A DNA stretch of 64,000 bases, taken from Vanessa cardui. Lineage: Eukaryota; Arthropoda; Insecta; Lepidoptera; Nymphalidae. A program made the position numbers and the translations under genes. Below, one piece after another: positions 32,479 to 43,808 of the stretch; position 1 is the stretch's first letter, and each line of letters opens with the position of its first letter. The stretch lies in the NCBI RefSeq assembly GCF_905220365.1, contig NC_061124.1, forward strand, positions 7,070,501-7,134,500. The letters are read 5' to 3'. The notes below the pieces were generated by a model. The model was not told where the DNA came from. It ran no database searches and worked only from the letters and a program-made list of their open reading frames with translations.

Positions 32479-34382
32479 ATCTTAAAGTGACGAACCTTCA
32501 CTGACCCCGACTGTACATTGCAAACGGTACGAGATCAATCCTTTCCATTTAGAAAGATTTTTACTATTCCTTAGCGTTTCCATTTTAGTTACCAACACTA
32601 GTTAAATTTACCATGTCAATATAAACGACATTCTACGATTCACAATTCATTCTTATATAAGAATATATATACGTATATTTATTCCAGAACATTACTATTT
32701 ACTATTAAGTAGAGAATAAATGTGGCTTTGTATCATGACGGTCTCGCTCAATATACTTTCAGCCAACCATGTCTAAGGATTTTATCGCATTTAACACTTA
32801 CACTGTCTAAAAAAAAAATTCGAAAATACATCGTCACAAGCTGAATAAATTAATGTTTTTTGTTAATTTTTTTAAACTAACTTGCTGGATTAGTTTTATC
32901 TTATTTTGAATATCGGACAATGTTAAAGAGAGCTCTTAAAACACAGCTTAATATTTTTATATTTATAGTAAGTTTGAAGTGTCGATGAAACAAGTATTGT
33001 TAGTTGTTACATATATGTTATCATTACTTAAAAAATGAAATTATGACGCTTACGGGCGTTCCATTTAATTACAAAATTAATCATTGGATATTTTCTCTCA
33101 ATCGCAAAAATAGGTCTTTTGTCACTAATTTTATATTTAGATGGTGGGGGCAAATTCTTATAACCCCTGGCAGATCAGTCTGCTTGTGTACATTACTCTT
33201 CAGGGAAACGTTATGCATAAATGTCGTGGACCCGCCCTGTTGGAGCATTGTTCTATTTTAACACTTTATTATACAAAAGTAGATATAATAGGGTAACGAG
33301 TTGTTTTAAAAGCAGCCCTTTGCGTCTGATAAACAATAATCACTAAAAGTCTAAAGTTAAAGCCACACAACTTATTCTTCACACCCAGTTTCATTGCGCT
33401 GTCCAACATGTGTTAAATTGAAATACATTAGATATACATATCAGTAAATATTACCAGGTCCTAGATACCTATAATTTTATTATTATTTTTTTTTTTTTAT
33501 TTATTTATTTGTTAACATATATACAATAATATTTTCGTTTAAGGGTGCAAACATAAACTCGAGAAGTTTTCCCGTGCACCCTGCGTCATCGACTCTAATC
33601 ATTACAAAAGTAAAAATTGATTAAAAAAAGTACAAAAACTAAACTAAATTATACAGAGAAAATATAATGATAACATTAGTGACATGCAGGTAATATTACA
33701 AAACATTTTTATTGAAATAACTCCATGTCGGTAGGTGTATATATTTTTTTTCTTGTTGAGTAAACTGTTGTTTTACTGTAATATATGCGGATACATTGTT
33801 AATGCACCTTTTTAAATAAATAATCAATTATTAATACGATATTAATCATATTATTATATGCTGTGATATCGAATTAGGACTGTAATGATATATATATGTA
33901 TATACAGTTTGGCAATATAAATAAATAAATAAAATATTGTTTTAGATACTCCTACATTTTTGATATTGGGAGAATACCATAGGAAGGATTATCCATGTTA
34001 TGCACTTTAACTAAATAAAAGTATTAAAAATACTGAGGTTTTATTTTATTTGAATTTGAGAAGTTTGAACAATGAGATATATACGACACATATGACCTCG
34101 GCAGCGAAAGTGTTGATTTTTTTACTTCTTATCGATTTGAACTGTACGGGACAGTAATTAGAACCATTAATTCATTACTTAGAAGTTACTTGTACCGTAC
34201 GGAACAACAGTTTTTCTCAGACAACAAAAATACTAGCAGGAAGTTATTATATACTCTCTTTATTTCTAACACACGTTATGTGTTATTTTTTTTTATATTA
34301 AGCGTATTGCTTGTGTTGCCAATTAAAGGTTTTTGTGTTTAAGATCTATTTGGAATGATTTTCCAAAAAATCTGTATCAGAT

Positions 34383-37300
34383 ATGATTGCTAGCGGTTTT
34401 GTGAGATTTTTACTTTTGTTTGGTGCATATTCTGACGTAGAACCCTACGATATCCAAGTGACAACAAAGGCTCAATTTAAAATATCTCACGATATCAGAC
34501 AGAGTTTGAAAATATGTTTGTACAATAAGAAATGGGTACATTGCCCGAATGTTTTGCGATTAAGGCCAAAACACAAAACGATGTACATTAGACGAAGTCA
34601 CTCGTGTGTTTCAAAGTTACCCTTTCCACGGGGTCATATTTCTCCAGTATCAGAAACTAAAAAAATAAATAAATACGATATTCCATCGTCAACAATCTAC
34701 AGGACGTCGCTAAGTATTCGACAGACAGACACATTTAATGAAATCCATAAAAATAAGACGAATAATTTTCAATCAAAACAAAGTAATTTTAATTATGAAG
34801 TAACTACGCCAATTTTCTCCACCGTGCATAACACATTTATACATTCATTAAACGATTCGATAATGTCAACTGCAAATGAAAACTTAAACAGCAATAACGA
34901 GATAAATAATAACACCGAGGCTGCTGATATTCAAGAAAATGAAGAAGCAAATTCTTATGATTTCTTTTTTAAATCATTGGACCAATTTGAGCGTATCTTT
35001 TACGAGGTAAGATTTAACAAAATATTTTTTTCAACAGCCTGCTTATAAACAAAAACGTAACTATTAATTAACTTAGAGGCGGACAATATTACTTTAATTG
35101 TAAAATATAAATGTTTTATTTGTTTATTTTTTTTAAACATTTCCTGATTTTAATCATAAGCATTTATTCGCTAATGTGTAATAAAACGGATTTCGTCCTC
35201 TGCATGTATCACTTTTCAAATCAACCCATTTTCATACGGCTATCACTAATAGAAAAATTAAATGAGGAAAATTTGTAATCATTTTGTCTTAGGTGGTCTT
35301 TTGCTAGCAATGATTAAACCTTAAAAATTAAATCTTCAAATAATGTATATTATATTTACGATTTTACAACTCTATTAATTGTAAATTTATTTCCAATAAC
35401 AATTGTTCCCATTCGCTATTAACAATTGGTGCCACCCTTTGTGTTTTCCTTCCACCGCTATATGTAAAAATTATGTCCGCAAGTAGATGTTGTTTTGTAC
35501 ATTATATTGGATTGGATTGCAGTGTTATCATAGTAACACTGCAATCTGTTTTGTTTCCTGTAAGTTACGTACCTACAAATTTATTATACTTACAACAGAA
35601 AACAGTCAGTATCATGAATTTTGATAGCAATTGTATTCCCTACAAAGAAAGCATACATTTTACAATGTAAAGAACACATAAATATGGAAGAAAGCAATTT
35701 TATCGTCACGTAGAGATCTCTTGCAGACATCTTAACGAGGTTAAAAGTCAATAAAAACTATATAAAAGCGTTAGGCAAGTTGTTTTGCTGAGCACGTTCA
35801 TTTGGATAAATATTTGGTACATTCGAAAATAACCACCTGAGATTCATAGACATTAACAATAAATACAAGAACGTACAATGCTATGAATCGAACAGATTGA
35901 TAAATACAAATATTATGTAGGTAATCGTAATATTAATTAAAATGGTAAAACGTGTTTGCTATTTGTAAAGGTTTAATGTGCATTTATATTCAGGAGACAA
36001 AATTTTCTCCACTAATGTATAATAATTGTGACTTGTCTGCGTAAATATAATGATACAGCAGTCACAGAAAAACAATCAGGGCAATTTAAATTTAAATAGT
36101 TAACCATTTAAAAATCATTGTGATTATTGCATTTTTTTACTTTTTTCGGATAGTAAATATATAAAGATTTATTTATAAAAAATGTTAGGGCTCAAATATA
36201 TATGTATGTCTATCTTTTTACTTCCCTAAACAACTGTTCGATGAGCATTTTCAAGCAAATTTTCATCGTGTCTATAAAGAAGAACATAACGAAATAAAAT
36301 CTAGATCGATGAGATGTCATAACAACAACAACAACAGCCTGTAAATTCCCACTGCTGGGCTAAAGGCCTCCTCTCCCTTTGAGGGGAAGGTTTGGAACAT
36401 ATTCCACCACGCTGTTCCAATGCGGGTTGGTGGAATACACATGTGGCAGAATTTCTATGAAATTTGAGATGAATTATAAAGACAAATTAAGCACATGAAT
36501 CAGCGGTGCTTGCCTGGGTTTGAACCCGCAATCATCGGTTAAGATGCACGCGTTCTAACCACTGGGCCATCTCGACCCGAGATGTCATAGATTACTCGCA
36601 AATAATTATGTACGTTCTAGACATTCCGATTAAAAAAATTTAAAAAGTAAGATTAACGCTGTTATATTTCGTATAATTGAAATGCATTTAATTTTCAGGT
36701 GACATTTAATAAACTTTTATCGATAAGTCCTCCAAATCGTCAAGAAAATGGAATTAGTTTTATTCAGTCAGCACTGTTTTTATATTTGGCTCTTATGGCT
36801 ATATCCACGGAAGTTGATCAACCCACTAGATTAGAAATCGAGAAATGTTTAGGATACAATGCAACAAACATGGTAATAATAGCTTTTTTAAGTTTATATG
36901 TAATTTTCAAAAGATGATATACACGAAATTGTTTATATTCTAAAATAAACAATAACAAATAGTGAGTTTATATTATTGTAACCATCTTTATAAAATTTTA
37001 AATCAACATGGTTATTTTTATTATTAAAGTTATTGATTTCGCGATATTAACCATGTTTTTTTTATTTTTGTTCGGTGCAGCTCGATATTTCGACATTATC
37101 TACGAATGTCTTGTACATCGAGCTCCACCGAATCTTGTCTTAAGAAGAGAATTTCTATTTTTTTTTAATTGATATTATTTTTATAAGATTTTCTTTCACC
37201 AGTTGTTTTCAGATGTACCTATGTAGATTTTATTTTAGAATTAACCTTTCCTTGTAATGGCGATCTTACTTTGACAATCATAAGAAAGTGTAAATTATTG

Positions 37301-40300
37301 TAATGCTTTTATATTAAATAGGAATTTCGATTTGAATTACACCAAATAAAATATCATGTTTTTAATAATACTGAACATTTTGCTCTGCTTATTCTGTGAT
37401 TTTAATCTAATATTTGTACGAGTAATTTAAATAATGAAGTTTTCGTCATTTCTAGGATGAAATTAAAATGTTGGACCGAATTATTTCATGGCTGCCCAAT
37501 TCAAATAGTGATATGAAATTTCGCTGGGCTTCTCGTCTCGTGCTTATAGCTGGTATGCCAATCAGCCAGCGGTTCGTTAGCAATGTTGCAACAGCGGCAC
37601 AGATAAGGGTGGGTCGGCTCAATGACACGGAGACTCCGAATAATTTAAGCAGAAGTCTTAATCGTATGGTAAGTTATAAACAAAAGTGTCTAAATTTTAT
37701 TGTGTTATGCCCGCCTGGGTAGGCACCACCCACTCATCAGATATTCTACAGCTAAATAACAGTACGCAGTATCGTTGTGTTCCAGTTTGAAGGGTGAGTG
37801 AGCCAGTGTAACTACATTTACGATGATCGATACCATAACTATACCATACCATATACCAGCACAAACAAAATGTTATTTAAAGTTAAGTTTTAGAAATCGA
37901 AAAATCAATTTTATTTGTAACCAACATTTATATTAACTAATCTAATATATGTAAATCTTAATAAAAATGTTTGTTTGTATGTAGGTGTTTATTTCTGTAA
38001 TAAAGTTGTAATAAAATGTGAATGAATGTAATAAAGTTCCGTCCAGAAACAAACCTAGGAGTTTATTATAATTAATCTTTATCTAGGGTCTTCACAGTTT
38101 AAAATTTGGCCCTGGTTAGGTTAGGATAATTCTATAATACAAGAAATCTTTAAATAAAACTGCTCGTTTCTGATATTACAATTTTAACTTATTTAGTGTA
38201 TCAACATAAGTTAGAATTATAACATAACAACAACAATACAATAGACAACAACAAAATAGTCTATATTTTATTTGTAGATCGAGGATGATTCAGGCGGTGC
38301 TTTGCGAGATACTTTTGACGTGGAAGATATGTCGGGGGGGTTGTGTTCAATATTGCTAAACACCATGTACATTCGCGCTCGCTGGCGTTCACCCCCAACT
38401 GTACTGAATGGTACCAGAAAGTTCTACTATGCCAGTAAAGCAGCTCCTAGCTCCGTACGGATGATACGAATAAACGACATTATGAGATATTGTCCCCTTG
38501 ACCAATGGAATGCAGACGTGAGGAGTATTAATAAAACTCATTTTATCCCTCTCTTGTTATTAATAAAAAAGAAGATTTGAAATTCATATATTTACAACTC
38601 ATTATTTTTGATAGATAAATAACACGATTTAATTTTTCTAAAAAAATACTTTAGCTTAAATTCATTACAATGCTTTGTATATAGAATTAAACTTATATAA
38701 ATACATAATTATAGTGCAACTATTCTTTAATATACATAATCAATTTATCATTCTATTTTGTTAACATTTTATTTTTCATATTAACAATTATTTTTAGAGG
38801 TAGAATTTAGCATTATTTGTAAATAAAATAGATTAACTGTAATTTTTGTAAATATAATAATACTAATTAGGAATCAGTAGGGATATAAGTAGTTATTAAA
38901 ATGAAATAAACAACAAATGATACGACAAAAACAAAAGTATTAAGCAGATTAGCAAACTGGATCCAATCCGTAGCGGCGTTGGATTTGTCGTTGTTAGAAC
39001 CGGAAACAGGATCGTCTGTGAGCACCTTGTCTTCGACAGAAACATTGGGATCGAATTCTGTGAAAATGACGTACCGTCCTGGCCCGCTGCTCACGAGTCG
39101 GTTGAGAGATACAATCCACGACGGCGGCGGCAGAGTTCGTCTCCTCAGAGACATCAGCATCAACGTTACCAATATACCCGCCAGAGTAACTAACATCGAA
39201 TCTCGGACAAATAACAATATAATCGGTGTGTCGGAACTTAGCTTAGGTACTATATATCCGATTTCGGTAATAAATATAAAATGTCCGAACAAGCTGAAAC
39301 ATATCAGCATTAATCGAGTGTTGTCCTTTATATCCATTAATAGAGAAGTAAGGGTCAGTAGTACGATGACGACCGATGGAACGACAATAATCGCAGCTGG
39401 GCCGGCTGCTTCTCTTCGCAATGTAAACGTGTATTTTAACATCGGATACGTACTGTTGGGGCAACAATTGTATGCTCCCGGCAAACGATCGTGAGCGACG
39501 TTTAATAGTTTCCAACCAGGACCGTTTTGAAAATCGTCAAGAACGACCGGTTTTGTGTTGTAAAATGTAAAGTTCACCTGTTCGCCAGTGTGCATCCACG
39601 AGCCGAAATAGAGCGTACAATTCTGCACATCGTACGGCCAGCTGCGTAGGGTCGTGCGACAAATTCCCGTATGCGCAATGTGCGGCACACACGTGACCGT
39701 TCCCTCGCTATTGACCAAACAAGTCGTATAAAACGAGTCCGATTGGTATGTGGAAGCATCTGCGTTAAACAGGGCCATACTCGGCGACCATATTTCGTGG
39801 CTCTCTATTTGAACTTCTTGAATATTACCGTAGTCACTCGGCGTCCAATTTAAATATTCGTCCTTCCAGTTCAGAGCCACCCAACTGTGGAGAGTTATCG
39901 TTTCTTCCAACGCATCGAAGCTGATATATTTTAAAGCGAAGCGCACTTTAACATTTACGGCACTTTTGTGGTTCTTCACAGGACGATAGTTTGAGTTGTA
40001 GGCGCATAATAAATCGCTGTGCAGCTTAGCCTCGTCATGCAAGTCCTGCTCCCGTTCCGGAGGACATTCGGCCCGGACGAGGATCGAGTTGATTAAAATG
40101 AAACAGAAAAAGCCACCGTAACGCAACATCGCTGCAAGCTCAATGGAATGGAGACCAGTGATACTGAACATTTGAACACGCAATAAATTCGATACTCGTA
40201 CCGCCCCCAACGATAAACATTTACCATTCGCATGTGCTATCTACTGAAGATATTTAATACGCTATTGTTCTTTTTTAGGCTATCGAAATTAAATATGCAA

Positions 40301-42146
40301 CTCCCGACCTGTCGCTCATGTTGCTGGTCCCTCGAGAACACTCAATCAGAAGTCTAGCGCAGGTCATGTCAAACATTAGCATACACGATCTTAATAAGAA
40401 AATGCGTACAATGCGGATAGCAGTAACGATGCCTATTTACACTTTAAGAATGACGTTACTGTTACCGGGAAAATTGAAAACGGTTCGTAATTAGTTTGAT
40501 CACGTTATTTAAAAAAATATTTTCATATAAAAGTTTTTTTTTAATTTGTAGATGGGCATTTCACGTTTGGTAGAGACGAGTAATTCGAGTCGCTGCGATA
40601 AAATGCGCCTGTCCCATGCTGTCCAGCGCCTAATGTTTTGGGCAGAAGCAGGCAGAAATGCCTTTAAGGACGACGGTAGGTCCTAATAAATTTTATCGAA
40701 AAACAATTGAAAAACAGTACAAGCATTTAATCACACTGTAAATAATTTTATTGAATGCATCAAAACTAATAATTAATTTCATTACTTTTATGTAACATGC
40801 AGGGCATATAATAAAATGACATGAATGTTATTTGATATGTGATCTACGTCTGGCAATTGGAATATGATGTAGACAATTGCTTATTATTAAAGTGATCAGA
40901 TCGTCTCTTATTTATTGTTCCTAAACTAACTCTCGTCATATTTCTATACAATTATTATACTAATAATACTATACAATATATTATGTATTTACATATATAT
41001 ATTGGTTTATTCGTTTGTCAGTACTTTGAAAAATATCAGTTAAAAAAGGAAGATCGCTTTCCAAATAAAGTATCGAGTTTATCTCAGCAGACGTTTTATA
41101 GTTAATTTACGAAGTTATATTTTAATTAAATAATTAGGTCTAAGAAAAACTTTAAAACAAATATGAAATCATTAAGTTTGACAGTTAAAAGCCATCGGTA
41201 CATTTTCAACCGACTTCAAAAAGGAAGAGGTTATCAATTCGTCCGTAGTATTGTAAAAATACCTAATTTATAATGGCGACTAATAAGAATCACATCAATT
41301 TCGTTACATGCTGTCCATAAATATAAAATTTAATTAAATCAATAAAGATTGAAACAAAGCAAAACTCTTATTAAATCGATTTCTATAGAAAACTCGTTTT
41401 AGAATTTGTTTATTGATATTGTATTGAGTTATTATTACAATATTGTCATGTTACTCTACTCATTACACTATAATATACTGTTAATATATTAATAAAAGAT
41501 AATTAAAAATAATCAAACTCAATGAGGTTCGGACGTAATTTTACTAATTGTTATAGTTCTATAAGTGACTAGAGCAATTACTATGATGACGTCACTTGAA
41601 GGAAAAAATATCATCATCATCATCATCATCGGCCCGTACCCGTCCACTGTTGGACATAGGCCTCTCCAAGTGCACGCCACTGTGGTCTTTCTCCGGCTAA
41701 AAATATAATAATATTCTATATATTATATTCAAGTTTTTGACTGTAAATGTTCTACTGCTGGGTTGAGGCTTTTGATGAGAACGTATCCAACCATGTATTT
41801 CATGTAGATGGATACACTGGTATCATAAAATTTCACCCGATATATGTATTTTCCTGCACCGCCGAACCCGAGATTACAAACAACCAAACTGCTATTTTTG
41901 ACTAAAATCCACTTTTTATAATCACTGATCCATCTCGACGCTTATATAAAATTATTCTTATATAAATAACGTTTTATAAAGAAATAACATCTTCCCACGG
42001 CTCTTCCTGCTTAACTGAATCGTTTATTTGTTGTAGGAATTGAGTGGGACGAGACACCGGAATTGGAAATTGTGTTGGATCGACCTTATATATTTTATGT
42101 TCGATGGAAGAATATAACATTAATGAATGGAAATTTTGTATTATAA
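34383..42146 (+). CDS. Divergent serpin paralogue, long N-terminal extension, vestigial loop
   Basis: Seven exons (34383-35006, 36699-36872, 37456-37668, 38278-38517, 40279-40482, 40552-40675, 42037-42146) join in phase to 562 codons. Serpin traits are the helix FIQSALFLYLALMAIST, LLNTMYIRARWRSP in the sheet-A position, LSLMLLVPREHSIRSL, and the C-terminal LDRPYIFYVRW before the stop. Residues 1-190 are an Asn/Ser/Lys-rich extension after a possible signal peptide (MIASGFVRFLLLFGAYS). The hinge, normally EEGxEAAAAT, is EAGRNAFKDDG, and only about a dozen residues remain before the C-terminal strand. Protease inhibition is therefore unlikely. It is tandem to the serpin at 21 kb and shares its final phase-1 intron. 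Confidence 0.85.
35515..35546. repeat. Perfect hairpin, 13-bp arms
   Basis: GATTGCAGTGTTA at 35515-35527 and its exact complement at 35534-35546 flank a 6-nt loop. It lies in intron 1 of the second serpin. Confidence 0.9.
36322..36578 (-). mobile_element. Second copy of the same SINE, with 11-bp target duplication
   Basis: This is the same family and orientation as the copy at 31673, with matching tRNA-like head and (GTT)n tail. About 50 bp of the middle (the segment GTTTTCCTTCACCGC in the other copy) is deleted. GAGATGTCATA repeats exactly at 36311-36321 and 36579-36589. It lies in intron 1 of the second serpin, antisense to it. Confidence 0.92.
37705..37810. repeat. Lepidopteran interspersed repeat, copy 1
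   Basis: It contains CACTCATCAGATATTCTA and GAAGGGTGAGTGAGCCAGTG, phrases shared with the copy at 42365-42535. It begins just downstream of a serpin exon donor and is truncated at both ends. Confidence 0.7.
38867..40210 (-). CDS. Divergent nicotinic acetylcholine receptor subunit, intronless and nested
   Basis: This is a cys-loop ligand-gated channel subunit for the neuronal membrane. The 447-codon frame (or 420 if the start is the Met at 40129, just before signal peptide MLRYGGFFCFILINSILVRA) has the extracellular domain, the cys-loop Cys184-x13-Cys198, and a vicinal pair Cys249-Cys250 (YNCCPNSTYP) typical of alpha subunits. Four membrane segments lie near 270-291, 298-322, 329-353 and 421-443. 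The usual GEK before M2 is replaced by KDNTR. The M3-M4 loop is only about 65 residues. It resembles the divergent insect alpha9/beta3-type subunits. It lies wholly inside the fourth intron of the serpin gene, on the opposite strand. Confidence 0.9.
   Translation of the reverse strand: MGAVRVSNLLRVQMFSITGLHSIELAAMLRYGGFFCFILINSILVRAECPPEREQDLHDEAKLHSDLLCAYNSNYRPVKNHKSAVNVKVRFALKYISFDALEETITLHSWVALNWKDEYLNWTPSDYGNIQEVQIESHEIWSPSMALFNADASTYQSDSFYTTCLVNSEGTVTCVPHIAHTGICRTTLRSWPYDVQNCTLYFGSWMHTGEQVNFTFYNTKPVVLDDFQNGPGWKLLNVAHDRLPGAYNCCPNSTYPMLKYTFTLRREAAGPAAIIVVPSVVIVLLTLTSLLMDIKDNTRLMLICFSLFGHFIFITEIGYIVPKLSSDTPIILLFVRDSMLVTLAGILVTLMLMSLRRRTLPPPSWIVSLNRLVSSGPGRYVIFTEFDPNVSVEDKVLTDDPVSGSNNDKSNAATDWIQFANLLNTFVFVVSFVVYFILITTYIPTDS
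41205..41245. repeat. Fragment of a common lepidopteran repeat
   Basis: CAACCGACTTCAAAAAGGAA and GAGGTTATCAATTCG form a widespread lepidopteran intergenic motif. It lies within the last intron of the second serpin. Confidence 0.5.
41609..41697. repeat. CAT microsatellite plus interspersed-repeat fragment
   Basis: Seven ATC triplets lead into CGTCCACTGTTGGACATAGG and CCTCTCCAAGTGCACGCCAC, a phrase common to lepidopteran repeats. It lies in the last intron of the second serpin. Confidence 0.7.
41725..41942 (-). repeat. Decayed copy of the 31.7-kb SINE family
   Basis: CTACTGCTGGGTTGAGGC corresponds to CCACTGCTGGGCTAAAGGC of the intact copies, and CCTGCACCGCCGAACCCGAG to their middle. It ends CCATCTCGACG at the tRNA-like end. 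There are many substitutions and no target duplication. Confidence 0.65.
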
Positions 42147-42364
42147 ATGTAAATTATAACCTAGTAAATGATTTTGCAGTAAATATTTCACTTGTTTCAT
42201 TTCATAAAATCTCTTATCTAAGCTAATATAATGTTTGTCGATGTATAACGCTATTACCACACGGTTTTATCAAAATCTACTCACTGATTTTACGTGTTTT
42301 TAATTCCGTATCGATGATAATATCTCAACGAAATAAATATTCGAATGAAATATTTTAAAGACGT

Positions 42365-42535
42365 TTTTGGTGGTAAGGTTTTGTGCAAGCTCAAGGGAAG
42401 GTACCAATCACTCATCAGATATTCTATCGAGACACAGCAACTCAGTATTTGAAGGGCGAGTGAGCCAGTGGAACTGCGGACACAATAGATATAAAATGCA
42501 TTGGTGATGTAAGGAATAGTTAATATATCCATTGC
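42365..42535. repeat. Lepidopteran interspersed repeat, copy 2
   Basis: It shares CACTCATCAGATATTCTA and GAAGGGCGAGTGAGCCAGTG with copy 1 and runs further, ending near TATCCATTGCCAATG. No target duplication was found. Confidence 0.7.
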
Positions 42536-42599
42536 CAATGACTAGTTTCGATGCATATTTGCTCGTACCTACCTATATCATAAAAATAAATAAAGCGTA

Positions 42600-42800
42600 A
42601 CAGCCTGTTGTTATTGTTATACCTACTGCTGGGCTGAAGTCGCTCCTATAGAAGAGATGAATTGGAGCTTATTCAGTTTTCCACTCAACGCGACGTTTTT
42701 CTTCAACACAGTGAAAGAACATAAACAGAAATTTTATTAAACACACGACAATTTAAAAGTGCTTGTCAGATTTCGAGCCCGCATTATTAATTGTCATCCA
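42600..42800 (-). repeat. Decayed SINE copy
   Basis: CAGCCTGTTGTTATTG, CTACTGCTGGGCTGAAG and, at the far end, GATTTCGAGCCCGCATTA follow the order of landmarks in the intact copies at 31673 and 36322. It is heavily diverged. Confidence 0.6.
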
Positions 42801-43740
42801 ATCCTATGAAAGGAATCTACTAGATATAGTCGTGCGACTCGTGGTGACAAAATTTAATTACACAATTAGTCAATTAAGTACATAGACTGTACCTACTGTA
42901 GACGAAGACAGTTGAACTAAATGTTACACTTTTGAATATCATTCTTATGCATCACTCGTAACTTCTTAGTCATTCGCTTATTTTTGTTTGATAAAAATCT
43001 ACTTGTAAAATTTTAAATGATAACAGAAGCATAGATTAAAAGAAAAACATTTCCCCAAATTTACATGATATATCTAATTAGTGAGATTTACGAAAATTTG
43101 AAAGTTAAATCAAAGTGAATTTAAGTAGTTAAGTCTTGTATAAATAAAGATATAAGGATCAAGATTTTTTATCATTTCATTTCATTGTTTCATTAAGGAT
43201 AGAGATATACTATATTTATTGTAGAGAATGAAACCGTTAAAATTAAAAAAATAGTGGTTTATATTTCCAAATAAATACCTACAAACGAATGTATTCAAGT
43301 ATTTATGTTGGCATAACTTCTAATAGAATCAACCGTTTATTAATGAAAATAAGGACGGTCCATTATTTATAATTGTATTTCTTACTTTTTTTGACACATT
43401 ATTACTGTATTACCCTCCTATTGCACGCATATACCAAGACAGAAAGATGAAGATAAAATCAGGTTTAAGTAGGTAATTTGAATATAGAATATATATTTAT
43501 TTTTAATATACTCGATCAGAAATCACAGACAGATATTTAACCTTTAAACCATGATCCCAAACTGCTGATAGTATGATATTGACACATATCTGGAATTCCT
43601 TTAAAATGGATTAGACACAACATAAAATTCGACCAATCCATAAAACAATCTTAATTGGACACTGTTCTATTCGCATTCGGGTCAATCGAGCCATATTTGG
43701 CAAGGATGTTTAAACCGCCAAGGAGGGATAAAAACAGGTC

Positions 43741-43808
43741 ACTTTTAAGGCCATGAAATTAATATTATGGCATAAGTCATACCTATAATATGCCATAACG
43801 TTAAAAGT
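43741..43808. repeat. Imperfect nested inverted repeat
   Basis: Outer arms ACTTTTAA (43741-43748) and TTAAAAGT (43801-43808) pair. Inner arms TTATGGCATA (43765-43774) and TATGCCATAA (43789-43798) pair exactly. Together they make a two-stage hairpin of 68 nt in the gene-free region. Confidence 0.8.

Larger units (their letters stand above)
30118..34382. other. Spacer between the two serpin genes; repeats, one possible cassette
   Basis: Apart from the possible fifth terminal exon, this stretch holds one intact SINE, a tRNA-like relic and a perfect hairpin (arms 32091-32105 and 32111-32125). It is otherwise AT-rich with short open frames lacking protein-like composition. Confidence 0.55.

Noticed and set aside
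33004..33261. Plus-strand frame with FNYKINHWIFSLNRKNRS, faintly like a serpin C terminus
   Set aside because: The only AG upstream gives phase 0, not the phase 2-nt remainder needed after serpin exon 7, and the frame overruns the expected end by about 30 residues.
34383..35048. First serpin-2 exon as a stand-alone small gene
   Set aside because: The GTAAGA donor at 35007 and phase-0 joining to six further serpin exons explain it better; the remaining 14 codons are intron.
38979..39853. Plus-strand frames of 60-171 codons
   Set aside because: They are antisense shadows of the receptor subunit.
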